From contig JARKIF010000075.1 in the NCBI GenBank assembly GCA_029378245.1, positions 1-64,000 on the forward strand: DNA of 64,000 nucleotides, in the 5' to 3' direction. The notes beneath the pieces were generated by a model. That model saw only the letters and a program-made list of their open reading frames with translations. It was not told where the DNA came from and searched no databases. Position numbers and translations under genes: made by a program. Positions 48,132 through 60,495 of this stretch are shown one piece after another. The DNA is from Roridomyces roridus (taxonomy: Eukaryota; Basidiomycota; Agaricomycetes; Agaricales; Mycenaceae). Each line of letters begins with the position of its first letter. Positions within the stretch are counted from its first letter, which is position 1.

Positions 48132-49565
48132 AAAGAGACGCCGCCGCAGACGCGTCTGATGCTGACCAAATGCTGACGTAACACGTATTTGACGCCAGCG
48201 ATGACGCATGCCGCCGCATCAAGGCCTTTCCGGGTCCCGCCCCTTTCCATCGTGCAATCCGTTATTGCTCCTCAAAGAGAGGTCAGCAGGCTGAGGGCCT
48301 CTGTGGCACCAGTCTGTTATTCAATGTTTTACTGGGCCTCTCCGGCCACGAGCCTGGCTGCCTACTCACTCTCACTCAGGAAGCAGGGACTTGTGCAAAT
48401 CTTATGAGCATTGACTGCAACCCGATCGGACTGAGAGCGCACGGACCATGCTGCATCAGTCTTTTGACAAAGATCTTGCGACCTTTTTGGGCTTGGCAGC
48501 TTGTGGCACAAGCTCGCAAGGTCAAAGCGAGGGTTAAAATCCCGGAAATGGTTGAAAGTGGGGCTGAAAAAAGGTATTAGTGATGGAGGAGATACACTGA
48601 GAGGCAATGGAAGCATGTACCAGTCAGATCCAGGGTCGAAGGAAATAAATCTGTGTGGTCCGTTGGGAGTCGAACGAGGGACCTTGCGAGTTTCAGGACC
48701 TGGCTTGTGAGCTTGCGGGCTTGCGCAGATTTGGCGGGAGCTTGCGGGCTTGAATGACCTTGTACAAGGTCACAAGCTAGATGTCAAAAGTCTGATGTGT
48801 TTGGATTTGCATGTCTTTGATCTGATTTGGTCTCGGCATCCTTCTCTTTCCACCACCACATGTCCACGGTACTCTTCCTGAACCAGCGAGCCTCTCATCG
48901 AGACTCTGGAGACTTCCCATGAATCGTCGCCTTCATTTTGCCTTCGTTACCTCTGCTATCATCATCAACTGTCTTGCATGGCCACAAATACTCGAGAGAA
49001 AGTTCTCATCGTTAATAAGCTCGCAACGCAAACGTTCGTAAACCTCACCACAGCCTCGGAAACGCCCGGGTTCTCAAGGCATGAAGACTCTCCACAAATC
49101 TCGCACTTGAAAAATGGTTGGCGTCACGTCTTTCAGAATCATTACGCTGTCGTTGTCCGCGCTATCAGTCCCAGCTCTTGATTCACACGCTCGGCCACAG
49201 CTGACTGATCCACCCGACCCTATCCTCCTCGATGCCGATATCTTCACGTCGCTTGCACATGGTACACACTAGGGCTTCTCAGCGAAACGATAAACGTGCA
49301 AGGCGATAGTAAGAATGGGGCCGGCAACCGTCACACCCGTTCCTCCATTTCTCTGACCCTTTCAAGATTCTTCACGGTGCCATGTCGCCGCAGCGCACCT
49401 CCCTCATCTTCACCCCACGATCATACTTGTCCTTTTGAGAAGGATGGCGATAAACGCCGAAACCAGCGCTGCGGCAATGTAATGTCTACACTCCTGATCC
49501 CACTCGCTGTTCTGACCCGGCCTCAGACGCTTCCAGAATTATTTTCATCTCGTCGGCATCTGTAG
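48132..49565. other. Intergenic with imperfect inverted repeats
   Basis: No gene seen. Between about 48470 and 48780 there are several copies, in both orientations, of a motif around CTTGCGAGCTTG / CTTGCGGGCTTG with GACCTTG(T/C)(A/G)AGG, which looks like a decayed palindromic repeat. 48930-49560 has short frames that may include an unresolved first exon of the next gene. Confidence 0.5.
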
Positions 49566-51067
49566 GTTTTCGACTCCTGTTTGTCAACTTCAACTCACTG
49601 CGCTTAGCGTTTCTCATTTGGGATCACATACTCACCTTCGGTATACTTGCTTTTGCTGTGGTACTCCCCAGCTAATGGGGCTCAGGGCGTGAATGTCGAT
49701 TCTTCTGGAATCGCAGGAAGTCCACGACGAGTACTTTCCTGTTCTTCATTCTTCGATACGGCGCACTGGGAACCAACATTCCCGTCTTGGTGTTCTCCTT
49801 TGTGACTCTCCCAACCAAGACGGTGAGCACCCTTACTTTCTCCCGCTGTGCTTATCATGCTGACGCTTCATAAGGCGTGAGTACACAGATGCATCACTTC
49901 CAAAGAATGCAACTGAACATCCTCCGGAATACAGCTGCTTAAACTATGACTTGGTGCATCAATGCTTCATGCTCCTGACCCAGGTCGGCGTCTCTGGCAA
50001 GTGATCGAGCACATCCCAGGGACATGGGCTCACAGACCGGATGCCCAGTGGTCATGATCCTCCGCATATATTCCCTCTATGGCCGGAGCCCGCGCATTCT
50101 GTGGTCCCTCATCGGCATCGCAGTAGTCCTCATGGGCCTCACCATCGTGCGTCCCTCAACCCTCCTGACAACTCTCAGCAATCGACGTTTCTTTCTTCCA
50201 GTGGGCCGTCCTCAAAGGCCAACGTGGATTCGCAATGACCGTCCTACCCGGGTGTCATTTAGCGATATTCGAGTCCGGTTCATATCGTCCGTCATGCACA
50301 CAATCCTTCCTTCACCATGACCTTATCCTCTAATAGACCTCGCGATCCCCTGGGTCGCCCTCTTCGTCTTTGATTCCGTCATCTTCGGCTTGACGATCCA
50401 CTGCGCGTACGCAACGCGTCGCTCCATGGGCCCCAACGCCGATCTGCCCATTCACAGGCTGTTGGTGCGAGACGGTGCGTCATGGTATTCACCTCCCCGA
50501 AAACCTATTTATCGGTTTGATTGTCAGGAGCGATGTATTTTGGGTAAGCCAATGAAACGTCCTTTGAATAACCTTTTTTGTTCAGATGAAATACAGAGCG
50601 ACGGCCCTGGCGAATTTGGCCAACATCTTCACGTTTTTTGTGAGTACTCACTCCTATCCTATCTATTTGCATCTCGGAGTGCTCATGACCTCACAGGTCA
50701 CCGGGGTACGTTACACATTTCATCCTGGATCTGCCGCTGCTGCTAATCAAGACACAACCTGAAGCCCACCGCCCCCGGCTCACTCGCAACGTCCGCGACG
50801 TGGTGAGTCCGTCCGTACCTCACGGTCTTCCGTGCCGTACGTGAGGTTGATTATTAGAGTGCTGATTCCCCTCTTCCATTCAGCATGTCAGTAACGATGA
50901 TGACACGCCTCATGCTCAATCTGCATGAACGAACGGAGAACACGGATAGTGTCTTCTCTGTGTCAGACCTCCGTGACCCATCTAGAGCGAGTGCATACGG
51001 AGGGGAGCTCGAGTTCGCCCTGGGCACTGACTCTCAGGCATCCCGGGCGAGTCAGGTGGTTCCATAG
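49566..51067 (+). CDS. DUF6533-type seven-helix membrane protein
   Basis: Exons join as LRLAFLIWDHILTFG and RECRFFWNRRKSTTSTFLFF, the DUF6533 opening (WDH-LTF, W-RK), followed by ILRYGALGTNIPVLVFSF. Later exons give MILRIYSLYGRSPRILWSLI with IAVVLMGLTIW, AVLKGQRGFAMTVLPGCH, AIPWVALFVFDSVIFGLTI, and KYRATALANLANIFTFF, then a cytosolic tail ending QASRASQVVP. These proteins are multi-pass and frequent in Agaricomycetes, with no known ligand. The start codon is not resolved: the ATG at 49482 does not join in frame, and stretches around 49870-50020 fit poorly, so a damaged exon is possible. Confidence 0.7.
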
Positions 51068-51457
51068 CCGGGTCGAATAGAGACGGAGAAGACGGAAAGA
51101 AGATAAATATGATATGTATTCATTCATTCTATGCTCATATAGTAGTTTTCCAAGTGCGTATGTACGTACGACGGCGACAACGGAATACTAAGAGGAAGAG
51201 GGCCGTCTGTATGTAAAGCCTGAGGGCAGCTGCAAGCAAGCTCCGAAACACGGGCCTTAATCTATCACAAGGCGTCAAAACCCGGCCCCAAAACAAAAGA
51301 GCGAAATGAAACACACCTGGCCTGCGCGTGCCTGTGCTTCCTATTACAGGGAATACAACAACAACGCAACAAACGTCAAGGATAATGGATCAGATGCAAA
51401 TGGCCGTGGATCTAAAACCGTCGAAAGGATGAATGGTGGGGAGGGGGGAGGCTAAGT
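51068..51457. other. Convergent 3' spacer
   Basis: 390 bp between two genes that face each other. It is AT-rich near 51100-51140 and probably holds both 3' ends. Confidence 0.5.
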
Positions 51458-52729
51458 TTATTCGTCCGGCCAAGAATCCGTGACGAGACGAATAGGGTGG
51501 GAGTGGCGGATGGGCGCAAAGGGTGATTTGGAACTTGAAGGCCGGACGTCGACGACGATAAAGTCCTGCGCCTTGACGACGCCAGCGTCGAACGAGCCGA
51601 CGGTGAGACCGGGCGTGCAGCGCAGGCTACCCGTCCAGTCGAGGGCCGCGCCGCTTTTTGAGGAGGTGGAGAAGAAGGAGGGCGGAGCAGGATCGAGCAT
51701 GGCACGACCGAGAGTCTGCCTCATCGGCTCGGAGCAACCGTGGATCTGAATAAGCAGCTGACGAACGAGGGTCACCTCCACCTGCGCCGTCTCGCCAGTC
51801 GAGTCGAGGAACTCGCGGAGGGAGGCAAGGGAGCCCGCCAGCTGGACGTGCATGGGAATGGCGTCTTTGAGTCCAAAGACTTCAGCTGCGGGTGTGAAGA
51901 GGTGGAGGTCGACGGACCCGGCCGGTAAAGCGGCCTTTTGTGGCCGCGCCTGAGAGACGGTGCTCGATTGGCGCCACTCCTCCGGCATGATCTTGAGATC
52001 GGCGAGGAAGGAGCTGCTGGATAACGGGATGGAACGTGCAGGACGAGTCCGGGGAGTGTGCAAGAATGGGACGTTCGTCGTGTTTTTGGAAGAGAGGAGA
52101 GCGGTGAATTTACGCCCGCGGTTTCGCGTGACTACCACAGAGAGGGTGTAGGCGATTTTGACAGAGATGCCACCCATGGTGATGAAGGAGGCGGTGTAGG
52201 ACGCAGGAAGGGGGAACGACGCGTGGTCATCTTGTTGGAATTTTGCAGGGAGTACGACGGAAAAGGGAACGGTGCCGGGACAAGGCTCGGCAGCCGCATT
52301 TTGAGACGACAATGGCCAGAGGACGTACGACTCGTCCAAGACCTTTTTGGACACGGAGCCGCGCTCAGAGATGTTGGCCTCCATCTTGCCCTTGAGCTAG
52401 CGCGTTGTCAGCTTGGGAATACACGCAAAGAATGCACTGTGACATACCTTGAGCACGACTTCCGAGACCCTTTCGCGCTCCTGAAGATCGATGAAGCCAG
52501 TGATGAGGCCACTACGACCGTAGCTGGGGACCTCCGCGGTGGGATCCTGGTTGGTGAGCGCGACGGTGTCGAGGCCAGATTTTGTGGTGCGCGTGCCACC
52601 AAGGACACGCGCTTTTACGCGCGGATTGTGTTCGACGAGTAGTTCGTCTGAGCTCGGTTCAGGAGAGTAGGATGGAACCGGGCTCGAGGGGGTGTAGGCC
52701 GGGAGAGTGGAGGCAGCGACGGACAACAT
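51458..52729 (-). CDS. Arrestin-like N-terminal domain protein
   Basis: Two exons with one ~50-nt intron after VSEVVLK. The product (~407 residues) starts MLSVAASTLPAYTPSSPVPS, a disordered Ser/Pro head. It continues with GLITGFIDLQERERVSEVVL and the arrestin N-domain features KMEANISERG, PFSVVLPAKFQQDDHASFPL, SYTASFITMGGISVKIAYTL and VVVTRNRGRKF. The second half has VEVTLVRQLLIQIHGCSEPM and GSLRCTPGLTVGSFDAGVVK and ends in HSHPIRLVTDSWPDE, resembling an arrestin C-domain. Alpha-arrestins usually act as adaptors that bring ubiquitin ligases to plasma-membrane transporters. No PPxY ligase-docking motif is apparent, so that specific job is uncertain. Intact and normal in length for basidiomycete members. 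Confidence 0.82.
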
Positions 52730-54172
52730 TGTGCTGGGTGGGGCGCGCGGTGGGGAAGGTTTGTATGACGAGCATCGTTTCCGAGACCTTTAAATTGAAC
52801 TTGTAAGCGCGTACGCAGTCGAGTCATAGTTCAGAATAACGAAATGCACAGCAGTCGCAGTCGCCGTGTATGTCGAAGATTGATAAGCACAGTGATCTGC
52901 GGCTCCGGTGACTTCGTGGGTTGCGCACTTTTGGTGGCCTTTTGTGGGCATTTCGTCGGACTTCACAGCTCTGAAGACACAGGAAGCTTGTAGAAAGCTG
53001 TGAGAGGGTAAAAATGGCCCTCGAGAACAGAAAGAACAAAGACGAAAGAGATGAATTTCTTTACAAAACTTGATCGCTATCCGCAGTTTGACTACGCCGC
53101 GGATTGACCCTGAGACTGAATGAAGCTGCGGGGCCGCGCCGCCGCAGCATTGAAACCGTTTGTTTCCTTTGTCCGGCACAAGCGCTTGGGGCTGGCTCCG
53201 ACGCGGACGACATGACGGACTGACTCACTCGCACCAATTTTCATTAGCCGCGGTGCACGGAAAGACAGTTTGAGGGGTTGAGACGTCGGGAGGAACAAGG
53301 CACTGGTCTAAGCTGGGAGGGAGGGTGGTGCTGACAGAGCCTGAACTCGAGTCAGAGCGAGTCATGGCGGTAACAAAGGAAGAGAGCGCAACGGAACTGA
53401 TGCGTAGAGCATCGCCACATTGACTCATTGTAAGCCAAGGGTGCCTGGGAACGATTGATCGGCGAACGTGAAATGCGTCGGCAGTTGTGATCCGGTAGTC
53501 ATGACGGGAGTTAGACGGAACAGAGTCGGATGGTTCAGCCGGGACCGGCACTGACCTCCGTTTCTATTTGTTTCAAAGACCGGCCGCCGGCATTGATGGG
53601 TGAAACATGTTCGGGCGCGGGCCGCCCCGCTGCTCAGACTCCTCGGACGCGGAGTGAGACGCTGGGAGCCCCCAACATGGCTGCCGTTGCCATCCGAGGG
53701 TGAACTGAAACAAACATGGTTGAGGTGCGGGCTTGGAATCCGAGTTGGGAAGGGTGTACTCCTTTTGAGTCTTGACTCCCTTTGCCCGTGCGTGGTTGGT
53801 GGAGCATAATGTACGAATTTTGACACAATCGAGCAGCTTCGCTCAGAGAATATTATCCAAGTGAATTATCTTCTGCCTTTTGTCGTTGCTCATGTTTGGT
53901 CTGACGCGTCGCGTCAATTGATGAGATGACCGGCTTGCATAAGCAGTACGCAACATCATTGATCTTCGGCTCGTCTGCCACGCGTTAATGGCCGCCCGGG
54001 CCCGAACCCCATCGCCGTCCACAGCTCTTCTTCCGCAACCCACCTTGGCTCTTAAGCTCAACACAACTGCCGCTCGGTGCCGAATGTCTACGGGGACATA
54101 AAAGACGGACATCTATCTTCCAAGGTCCCAGAATCCCTATCGCACTCAGGCCAAGCAGTCCAAGACGCGCTA
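52730..54172. other. Divergent intergenic region, 1.4 kb
   Basis: Separates the arrestin-like gene from the next plus-strand gene. Only short overlapping frames on both strands; none supported. Confidence 0.5.
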
Positions 54173-54807
54173 ATGACCCTCAAGCATGTTGTTAAAAACA
54201 TGCCCAGCAAAGCCAAGTCGACTCGTCCTGAAGATAAATGGCACTTTCCCTGGTTCTCAGCCAGCATGTCTGCCGACATGTCCGCAGTCTCGAACGAGGC
54301 GTCCCTCGTATCTTCAATCGCCAACCTCCTTCCTACCACCGTGTCTCGCGTCCTGTTTGCGGTCCCATTCGTACTCACCCTCGTCCTCTACCTCACCCCA
54401 TCCCTCTCCAAAACGACGCAGAATTTACACAACATCATGGCGTCTACCGAGCACGTCTTCTTCTCCTCCGTCGAGGCCGGTCTGTTCTCCGAAACCTCCG
54501 ACTCAGCGCTGTACGCCGATTTGGCCAGGTGCGTCCCCTTGATACGTATTTCCTCCCTGCATTCAAACGAATCTCATTCATCGACCTTTACATTCCAAAG
54601 ATTGCAATTGACAAGCTCGGAACTCCGCGAGCAGAGTCTACGAGCTTCCTTGTCCACCTGGAGTTATACGCGAGCGACTTGCACGGGTCTAGCCTTCCGC
54701 ATCCGCGGCTCTGTAGACTCTGCCACAACACTCAAGACACGGATCGAGGTATGGAGCCTCCTCTGCTCGTCTGAGGCGTTGACGTATCCTAGGTCGTTTG
54801 TTACTAG
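54173..54807 (+). CDS. Uncharacterised small protein, one hydrophobic helix
   Basis: Three exons (54173-54528, 54601-54748, 54793-54807) give 172 residues, starting MTLKHVVKNMPSKAKSTRP. One hydrophobic segment (VSRVLFAVPFVLTLVLYLTP) is followed by helical stretches TEHVFFSSVEAGLFSETSD and LREQSLRASLSTWSYTRA. All three exons join in frame with clean GT-AG sites, which supports a gene, but no family is recognised. The open frame extends upstream to 54077 without an ATG, so an upstream exon is possible. Confidence 0.55.
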
Positions 54808-56159
54808 ATCGCTCGAGAGGTTGGCATGCGAATGATGAACAAAAATAATGGACAACCATGGAATCTTTTGCACAACCAGCTTTCCACGCCTATACGAAAC
54901 AATTCTAGTCTTTAATTCATTCTGCTGGCCCTGCCATCGAATTATTCTTGATGCGCCGCCATACTCGGATCCGCGGATTTCTCGGGTGAACGACAAGTTC
55001 TCTTTCCCATGCGCCTGGCATATCCTTGTCTTTCAAACGAATTCACATATCCCGAGTTGCCCTGTGTATCAAGTGCGCCGGGCGCGCCCACTCGCGAGGC
55101 TGTTGGATCTATCTCGTTGCTGCTAACGAGCATCGAGCGTGGACCTCCCGACTTGCCTTGGGGACGCCGCTTGAACCGTGTGTCACAAGTGTGTCTGCGC
55201 TGCAAGCGGACAACAATCATCTGCGTATCTCGCGACCCGATGGGGACACTCATCCATGTCAAACGACTGCCGGCAGCACGACGACAGTTGGCGGCAGTGT
55301 TGCTGCGGACCAAAATGAAGGCTGATGGCAGTGACCCCGCCCAACCCCCGCCTCACATGACTTCCAAGCAAATCCGGATATGGCTGAGTAAGTATTTGGA
55401 ATGTATGCTTTATTGTCTATGGAACGCTGTCGTGGATAGCCTTACAGGTATGCCTTCACTTCGTTCGAAGTGGCTTCCCTTGGAGTTATTTTGTCTAACC
55501 ATATCGTGGTAGGTGGCCGCGGCAACCAACACGAATCAAATCTTCTTGTATTCTCTGCCCTTGTTCTATTACATCCTCGAATAGCGCAGGCACAACCGTC
55601 GATAGTAACGGACTCTCAGGTAGGCAAGGGAAGAACTTCTCAAATGCGGTCTGAGCTCCATTATGTAGCGACGCGAAAAGCATCATCAGACCTGTGATTC
55701 GATTTTTTCCCCGTGTTGGCAGCTAGCCGTACGAGCCTCGAATCGGCAACGCTCGGGCTCGCCTCGGTCAAAATGATGGGCCCGACAAGGACGGGGATGG
55801 GCGCTGCTTGATATCGTTGTTTCCTGGTCTGTTCTTGTTCTCGTGTAGGTTTGCGTTGGTTGCTCACCCTTTCTCCTTGAAATTCTGTGCAAAATGGACG
55901 AGCACTCCATGAATGAGACGGAGCCACCCTGCGGCTCGTCCAATATCGCGCTACAATTGATCTGTAATCACAAGCGCGCATCGGGAGACTCGGCGTTTTC
56001 GCTTGTTTTCGGTGACAGGCAGATTCGGTGGAATCAGAAATCGAGCACAGGTATGACTTGCGTCGACGACTACTTGCCAAATGCGATTTTGAATAAATAC
56101 CGTGATCGGTTTTTTCGTCTGCCTAGCTTCCTCCTTCTTCCGCCCTGATCTTCTCTGGG
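54808..56159. other. Intergenic, 1.35 kb
   Basis: Short frames only, including one of 84 codons at 55894-56148 on the plus strand that begins MDEHSMNETEPPCGSSN and could be an unrecognised upstream exon of the following regulator. Confidence 0.4.
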
Positions 56160-57423
56160 ATGTACGCACTTACCAGCCAATTTCCGTCAGACGAGGTCCA
56201 TATCGACATCGAGTCGGAGATGCCTCCGCTTCACCACTCTCCACACGCTTCTTTCCAACGGCGTGGATCGGCGCTTGACGCGCGGATCGCTCGTTCTCCG
56301 ATCAACTACAAAACCTGGGGTGAAGAGCACAACTTCGCGGCCATGGAACATCACAACGAGGGCGTGCGTGGACTCACCACCTTTCTCTCCGTAGAGTACT
56401 GACTCATCTCCAGGTTGGAATTGCCACTGGACCGACGTTTGCGCACCTCGGCGATCCGACAATGCCTTTCGGATTCGTCGACGTCCCGCCGCATCTCATA
56501 GGGCCGTATCTCGACTTTCCCGACAGCTACTCGGACTCGCTACGTCCTCACTCCTCCTCTTCGCATACCCTCAGCGACTCTGTCGCATCGAGCCCCGAGC
56601 CGACCGACTCCACATCAAGCTCCAGCCCGGGCATTCCCGGTCTGCATCCTTCATCTGGGCCTTACATCGATGTGCGTGCGCTTCCTCCTGTTCTACCCTT
56701 CGTCTCACGTCCTCAACCACCTATTCCCTCAGCTCCCCGCTCTCGACCTCGACGAACACAACACAGCCTGGCAGTCCTCTAGCACGGCGTTTCCCCATTC
56801 ACTTCCGTATCTTGGACCCACTCACGGGTCGGACGGGTACCAAAGTGACACTACGCCCTCGAGCTCCAACTACCCTCCATACAGCCTGGTCCCGTCCGGA
56901 CAATCTCGTCGCGGGAACACCTGGGGCTACTCCTCTCCCTCCTCATCGGCACCACCACTACCCACTCATTCAGGGCATTCCGCTGCCCTTTCCGCACCTC
57001 CTCCCAAACACCGGCTGCTTTGTGTTCCTTCAGGAGACCTCCGGCGCTGGCCCGACATGTTCGACATGCGACACATGTCTAAAAAGTACACGGGCAAGAA
57101 ACAGTCTCTTGCGTGCTTCTTCTGTCGCGAGCGGAAGATAGGGTGCATCCGACCGGCTGAGGACGAGCCTGATCAGACGTGCAAGTGTGTACCTACTCCG
57201 TTTTCACCCTGGATCTATTGCTTAGTCTCAAATCAGTCAATGCCTCCGCCGCAAACGCCCATGCGCATACCCTACCGAGTCGAAGCGCGGACAACATACT
57301 CGCGAGCGCAACATTGCAAAGAAGAAGTTCTTGAGTGCGGAGATTGCTGCTCAGCGGCTTCTACCAGCGGGGGCTGGCAGGCCACCCCGCACGACGCCGA
57401 CGATGCAGTACACCGACGTTTGA
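56160..57423 (+). CDS. Zn2Cys6 regulator with C-terminal zinc cluster
   Basis: Four exons (56160-56363, 56414-56671, 56733-57184, 57237-57423) join in frame to 366 residues. The N-terminal part (SPINYKTWGEEHNFAAMEHH, then VGIATGPTFAHLGDPTMPFG) is distinctive. It is followed by a Ser/Pro/Tyr-rich stretch and, at residues about 282-315, the binuclear cluster CFFCRERKIGC...TCNQCLRRKRPC, completed across the last intron. A basic tail (YPTESKRGQHTRERNIAKKK) and SAEIAAQRLLPAGAG end the protein. Most Zn2Cys6 factors carry the cluster near the N-terminus with a regulatory domain behind it; here the order is reversed and no fungal regulatory domain is present. An ATG at 56220 is an alternative start. 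Probably nuclear and DNA-binding; targets unknown. Confidence 0.85.
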
Positions 57424-58390
57424 ATTATTTCATTCACTATTCTATTGTATTACTAGTATATACCTTACTTGTACGTGCCTGCTCAACAAACACGAATCTT
57501 AGTGAACTGGAACTTCTCCGTTGAGGGCACACACTCTCCGTTCTCGTTTCGTTTCCCGTAGCTCCCTTGGCTACACCATTAAAATTCAGACCAGAATCGA
57601 GATCGTCCGCCGGACAACTCAACTAGATCTTCATCCACTGCTGCCGACCCTCCTATTTTCAACGTTCTCGTTATTGTATTCCAGACACTGGACAGGACGT
57701 GCGCCGTTCCAGAAATGGATTTACATACTATACCTCCAGCTGAGCTCCAACGTCGGCATGTAGCCGTGCCGGGCCCAACAAGCAACTTTTTGGTCAATTT
57801 TTTGGTTCCCCCTTTCAAGTGTGATCGAAGATTCGGGTCTACGGGGGTCCGTGCCGTCGCGGATGTGTCTGTTCGCTGGCTTGGCATCAACTTACCTGCT
57901 GACTGAGACGCATTACGCAAAACGCAGGGACAGATCTACTCGGTATTCATTCCTATTGCTGTATTTCGAAATCCGATGAAACGTGTTCAAGGCCGTGAAG
58001 GAGAGAGAAAGACAACTGAAACGTCATCGGCGGTGTGCGAATTGAAGCGAAGCGGAAAGCCGAGACGAGTCAATTGAACATTGTATTAGTTGAACACTGC
58101 CATGGTGATGTTTGAGTCAAACTGGTACGCTCTGCCGGCTCCGGCAAGTACCTGCACAGGTTATTCGAGTTTGCCGATCGCCGGGGGATGAAAGTCATCA
58201 TCCCGGCAGTGATCTGCCGACGGCCGTTGCCTTGAGCCCGTCTTGTCTCCAGCTCCGTCCTTTATGACATTCTTTCATTGTTCCCGTCGAATTTCGATTT
58301 CTCCGAGAACTTGCCTAAGTACACTGACAACTTGGACCCTGAGCGAAGTACATAAAGTATAACTATAGACTGCGAACACACCCCCGTCCC
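57424..58390. other. Intergenic, near 1 kb
   Basis: AT-rich likely terminator just after the regulator stop. A minus-strand frame of 113 codons (57579-57920) has no domain. A TATA-like TATAACTATAG lies ~30 bp before the next ATG. Confidence 0.5.
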
Positions 58391-58992
58391 ATGTTTTCCC
58401 TGAACAGCGCGACCCTCAGCCTCATCTTCCTCGCCATCACAGCTACGCGCTGCATCGGCCAACAACCCGCCATCGGATGCTACTCAGACGGGCCGAACAA
58501 TATCCTCGTCCCATTCGACTGCTCCCCCTTCATCGAACAATTCTGCGCCTCGATTAGTGAGGCGCCGGTGAGTACTTGATATTCAGTTCTCCCATCCCGA
58601 ATCACACATTCGTGAGATCCCCGGTGGCGACGGCGACGCGCGACTCGTTGGGTGCTTCACATCGACTCCAGGACTCGAATGTACGCCGTCGAATCTTGAT
58701 CTTCCTTCGGTGTGTTCTGAAGTTTGAACGCACAAAAAGGCAACCTCGTCGCCACAAACTTCGGCGCTACCGCTGCAGTCCCCGGTGCAGCCAACTGCAG
58801 CGCGGCCCTCACACCCGCGGCAGCATGTCATGTGGTGCGTCACGCGTTGCAGTGGGGTTGTCGTCCCCTAACTAACTCGCTCCGTTGCGACAGGGAGGGT
58901 TTGGACAGTTCTCTGATGATGTGTTCATCTACGGTATCGACACCGTCTTCAACGATCCTCTTGACGGTCCTTGCGATGTCATTCTGGGTTGA
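58391..58992 (+). CDS. Small secreted cysteine-containing protein
   Basis: Three exons give about 130 residues. The signal peptide MFSLNSATLSLIFLAITATR is probably cut near IGQ. The mature part has six cysteines (GCYSDG, FDCSPF, EQFCASIS, ANCSAA, AACHV, GPCDV) and the repeated pattern NLVATNFGATAAVPGAANC. It ends IYGIDTVFNDPLDGPCDVI at a TGA. Donor and acceptor for the first intron were chosen to keep frame (EAPVS-NLVATNFG). Small secreted proteins of this build are abundant in Agaricomycetes; some act as effectors, but nothing here identifies a role. Confidence 0.75.
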
Positions 58993-60285
58993 AGGATATG
59001 TCTATCATTAGTATATGTCAGATCGTTTTTTTCAGTTAGTCCACACCAGAAACAGAGCCAACTTGTAGGGGTCTAAACTCGTGAAGCCCCGATTGAACTA
59101 CGTTGATGTCCGGTCGCAAGTGGCTGGCATCATAGGGTCGCTCACAAAGCAACGGAGTAGCCCGGACCAGTGCCCCAGGCCCAGCGACGGTGGACTATCA
59201 GAGGCATCGAGATCCAGAAAATATGGAGTCCACGCAGTCCCGGACCCAGAAGACGCCGAACATTTGACGAAATGCGCGTAATGGGCGAACATCGCGATGG
59301 GCTGAAACTCGACTGCATTCAATTGATCAATTGCCACGGTTCAAGACGCCGCAGACCCGAATTCTTGGGGGACATGCAAAGAGCTGCGGCCGCACCGCGC
59401 GGGGGAGGGACGCGTCGGCCTACTTAGGGGCTAATCTATGCCCAAAGGTTAGTGTCGGGGCTCGGAACTCGCCTTTCTGAAACCGCGGCTTATTGTCAGA
59501 GAAATCTTGCAAACGACCGTTTCCTCACCTACTCCCGACATCCAGTGGATACAGGTTGGATACAGATTTCATTGTGATATCCGAGTCTACATCAGTGAGA
59601 CGCTCTGGACGACGGTCCGGTGAGCCGGAAAACAGGTGCGCAGAAGTTGAAAATCTACCGGCGGAACAGACTTCCTGAGATTCTATCAGACAACGAATTC
59701 CTGACACGCGGCCCCGAAGAATCCATTCCAACTCGGGGTCGGAGTCGAAATACACCGAGCCCGAGAAGAAGCCGAAACCTTCAAGATCGAGACAAGTTTA
59801 GTCTGGCCAAATTGGCTCGGACAACGAAGCGGTTGTGCGGCGATCTGTGAACTGCAACTTGAATTATGTAACTTCATGTTCGGTAGTATGGAGGTATCCA
59901 GGGTCACCGCACCATGATGTTGTGAAGGCCAGATGGACTCGGATCCAGACTGAGCTCAAGAACTTGAAGACGCCGCACACTCTTGACAAAGCGTTCCAAT
60001 AATCACGTGCAAGCCAAAGCAGCGGAGGTCTTTAAGTTTCAATTTTAAATGCGCGGGTCGGGAGGAGTGTCATACATGCTTACTTGAAAACGCCGCCCCT
60101 TGTCGACGCGAAGACTCAAGCCTTGTTCAAAGCAGACGAGGCGGAGTCGGTTCTCGTGGATCCAGGCGCATCCAGAAGACCAAGGAGAGGCTTGGGGGGA
60201 GCCGGTGATCGCATTCTGCATGGAAAGTTGCACCGATTTCATTGACACCGATCAACAGCCAGGCGCCATGTAGTTCAAGTTTGAC
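58993..60285. other. Intergenic with diverged repeats
   Basis: No gene recognised. The right end holds one unit of a diverged repeat (60179-60255) whose partner lies inside the inverted arm. Confidence 0.5.
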
Positions 60286-60430
60286 CAAGCGTTGTTGAAA
60301 AAACCAACAACGAGGCGCTGTCTGGCGCTGTCGGCTCTCGCCAATCTATAGGCGCGGCCAAGGAGAGGCTTATGGGTAGCCGGTGATCGCATTCTGGATG
60401 GCAAGTTGCCTCAATTGGATTGACAGGCGA
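60179..60430. repeat. Diverged direct duplication at inner edge of right arm
   Basis: CCAAGGAGAGGCTT followed by AGCCGGTGATCGCATTCTG occurs at about 60179-60255 and again at about 60355-60430, with roughly one mismatch in six over ~75 bp. Weaker similarity runs further upstream of both units. The second unit belongs to the inverted arm and the first lies just outside it. Confidence 0.7.
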
Positions 60431-60495
60431 ATTCGAGTTTGTCGGGACCGCGAGCCTCGAGGCATGGAACGTGCGAACAATTAGGAAGAAACAGG

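Noticed and set aside
45551..48900. Complete Starship- or Crypton-like element with defined ends
   Set aside because: No matching direct or inverted ends or target duplication were found around the recombinase gene; the claim is kept as a hypothesis only.
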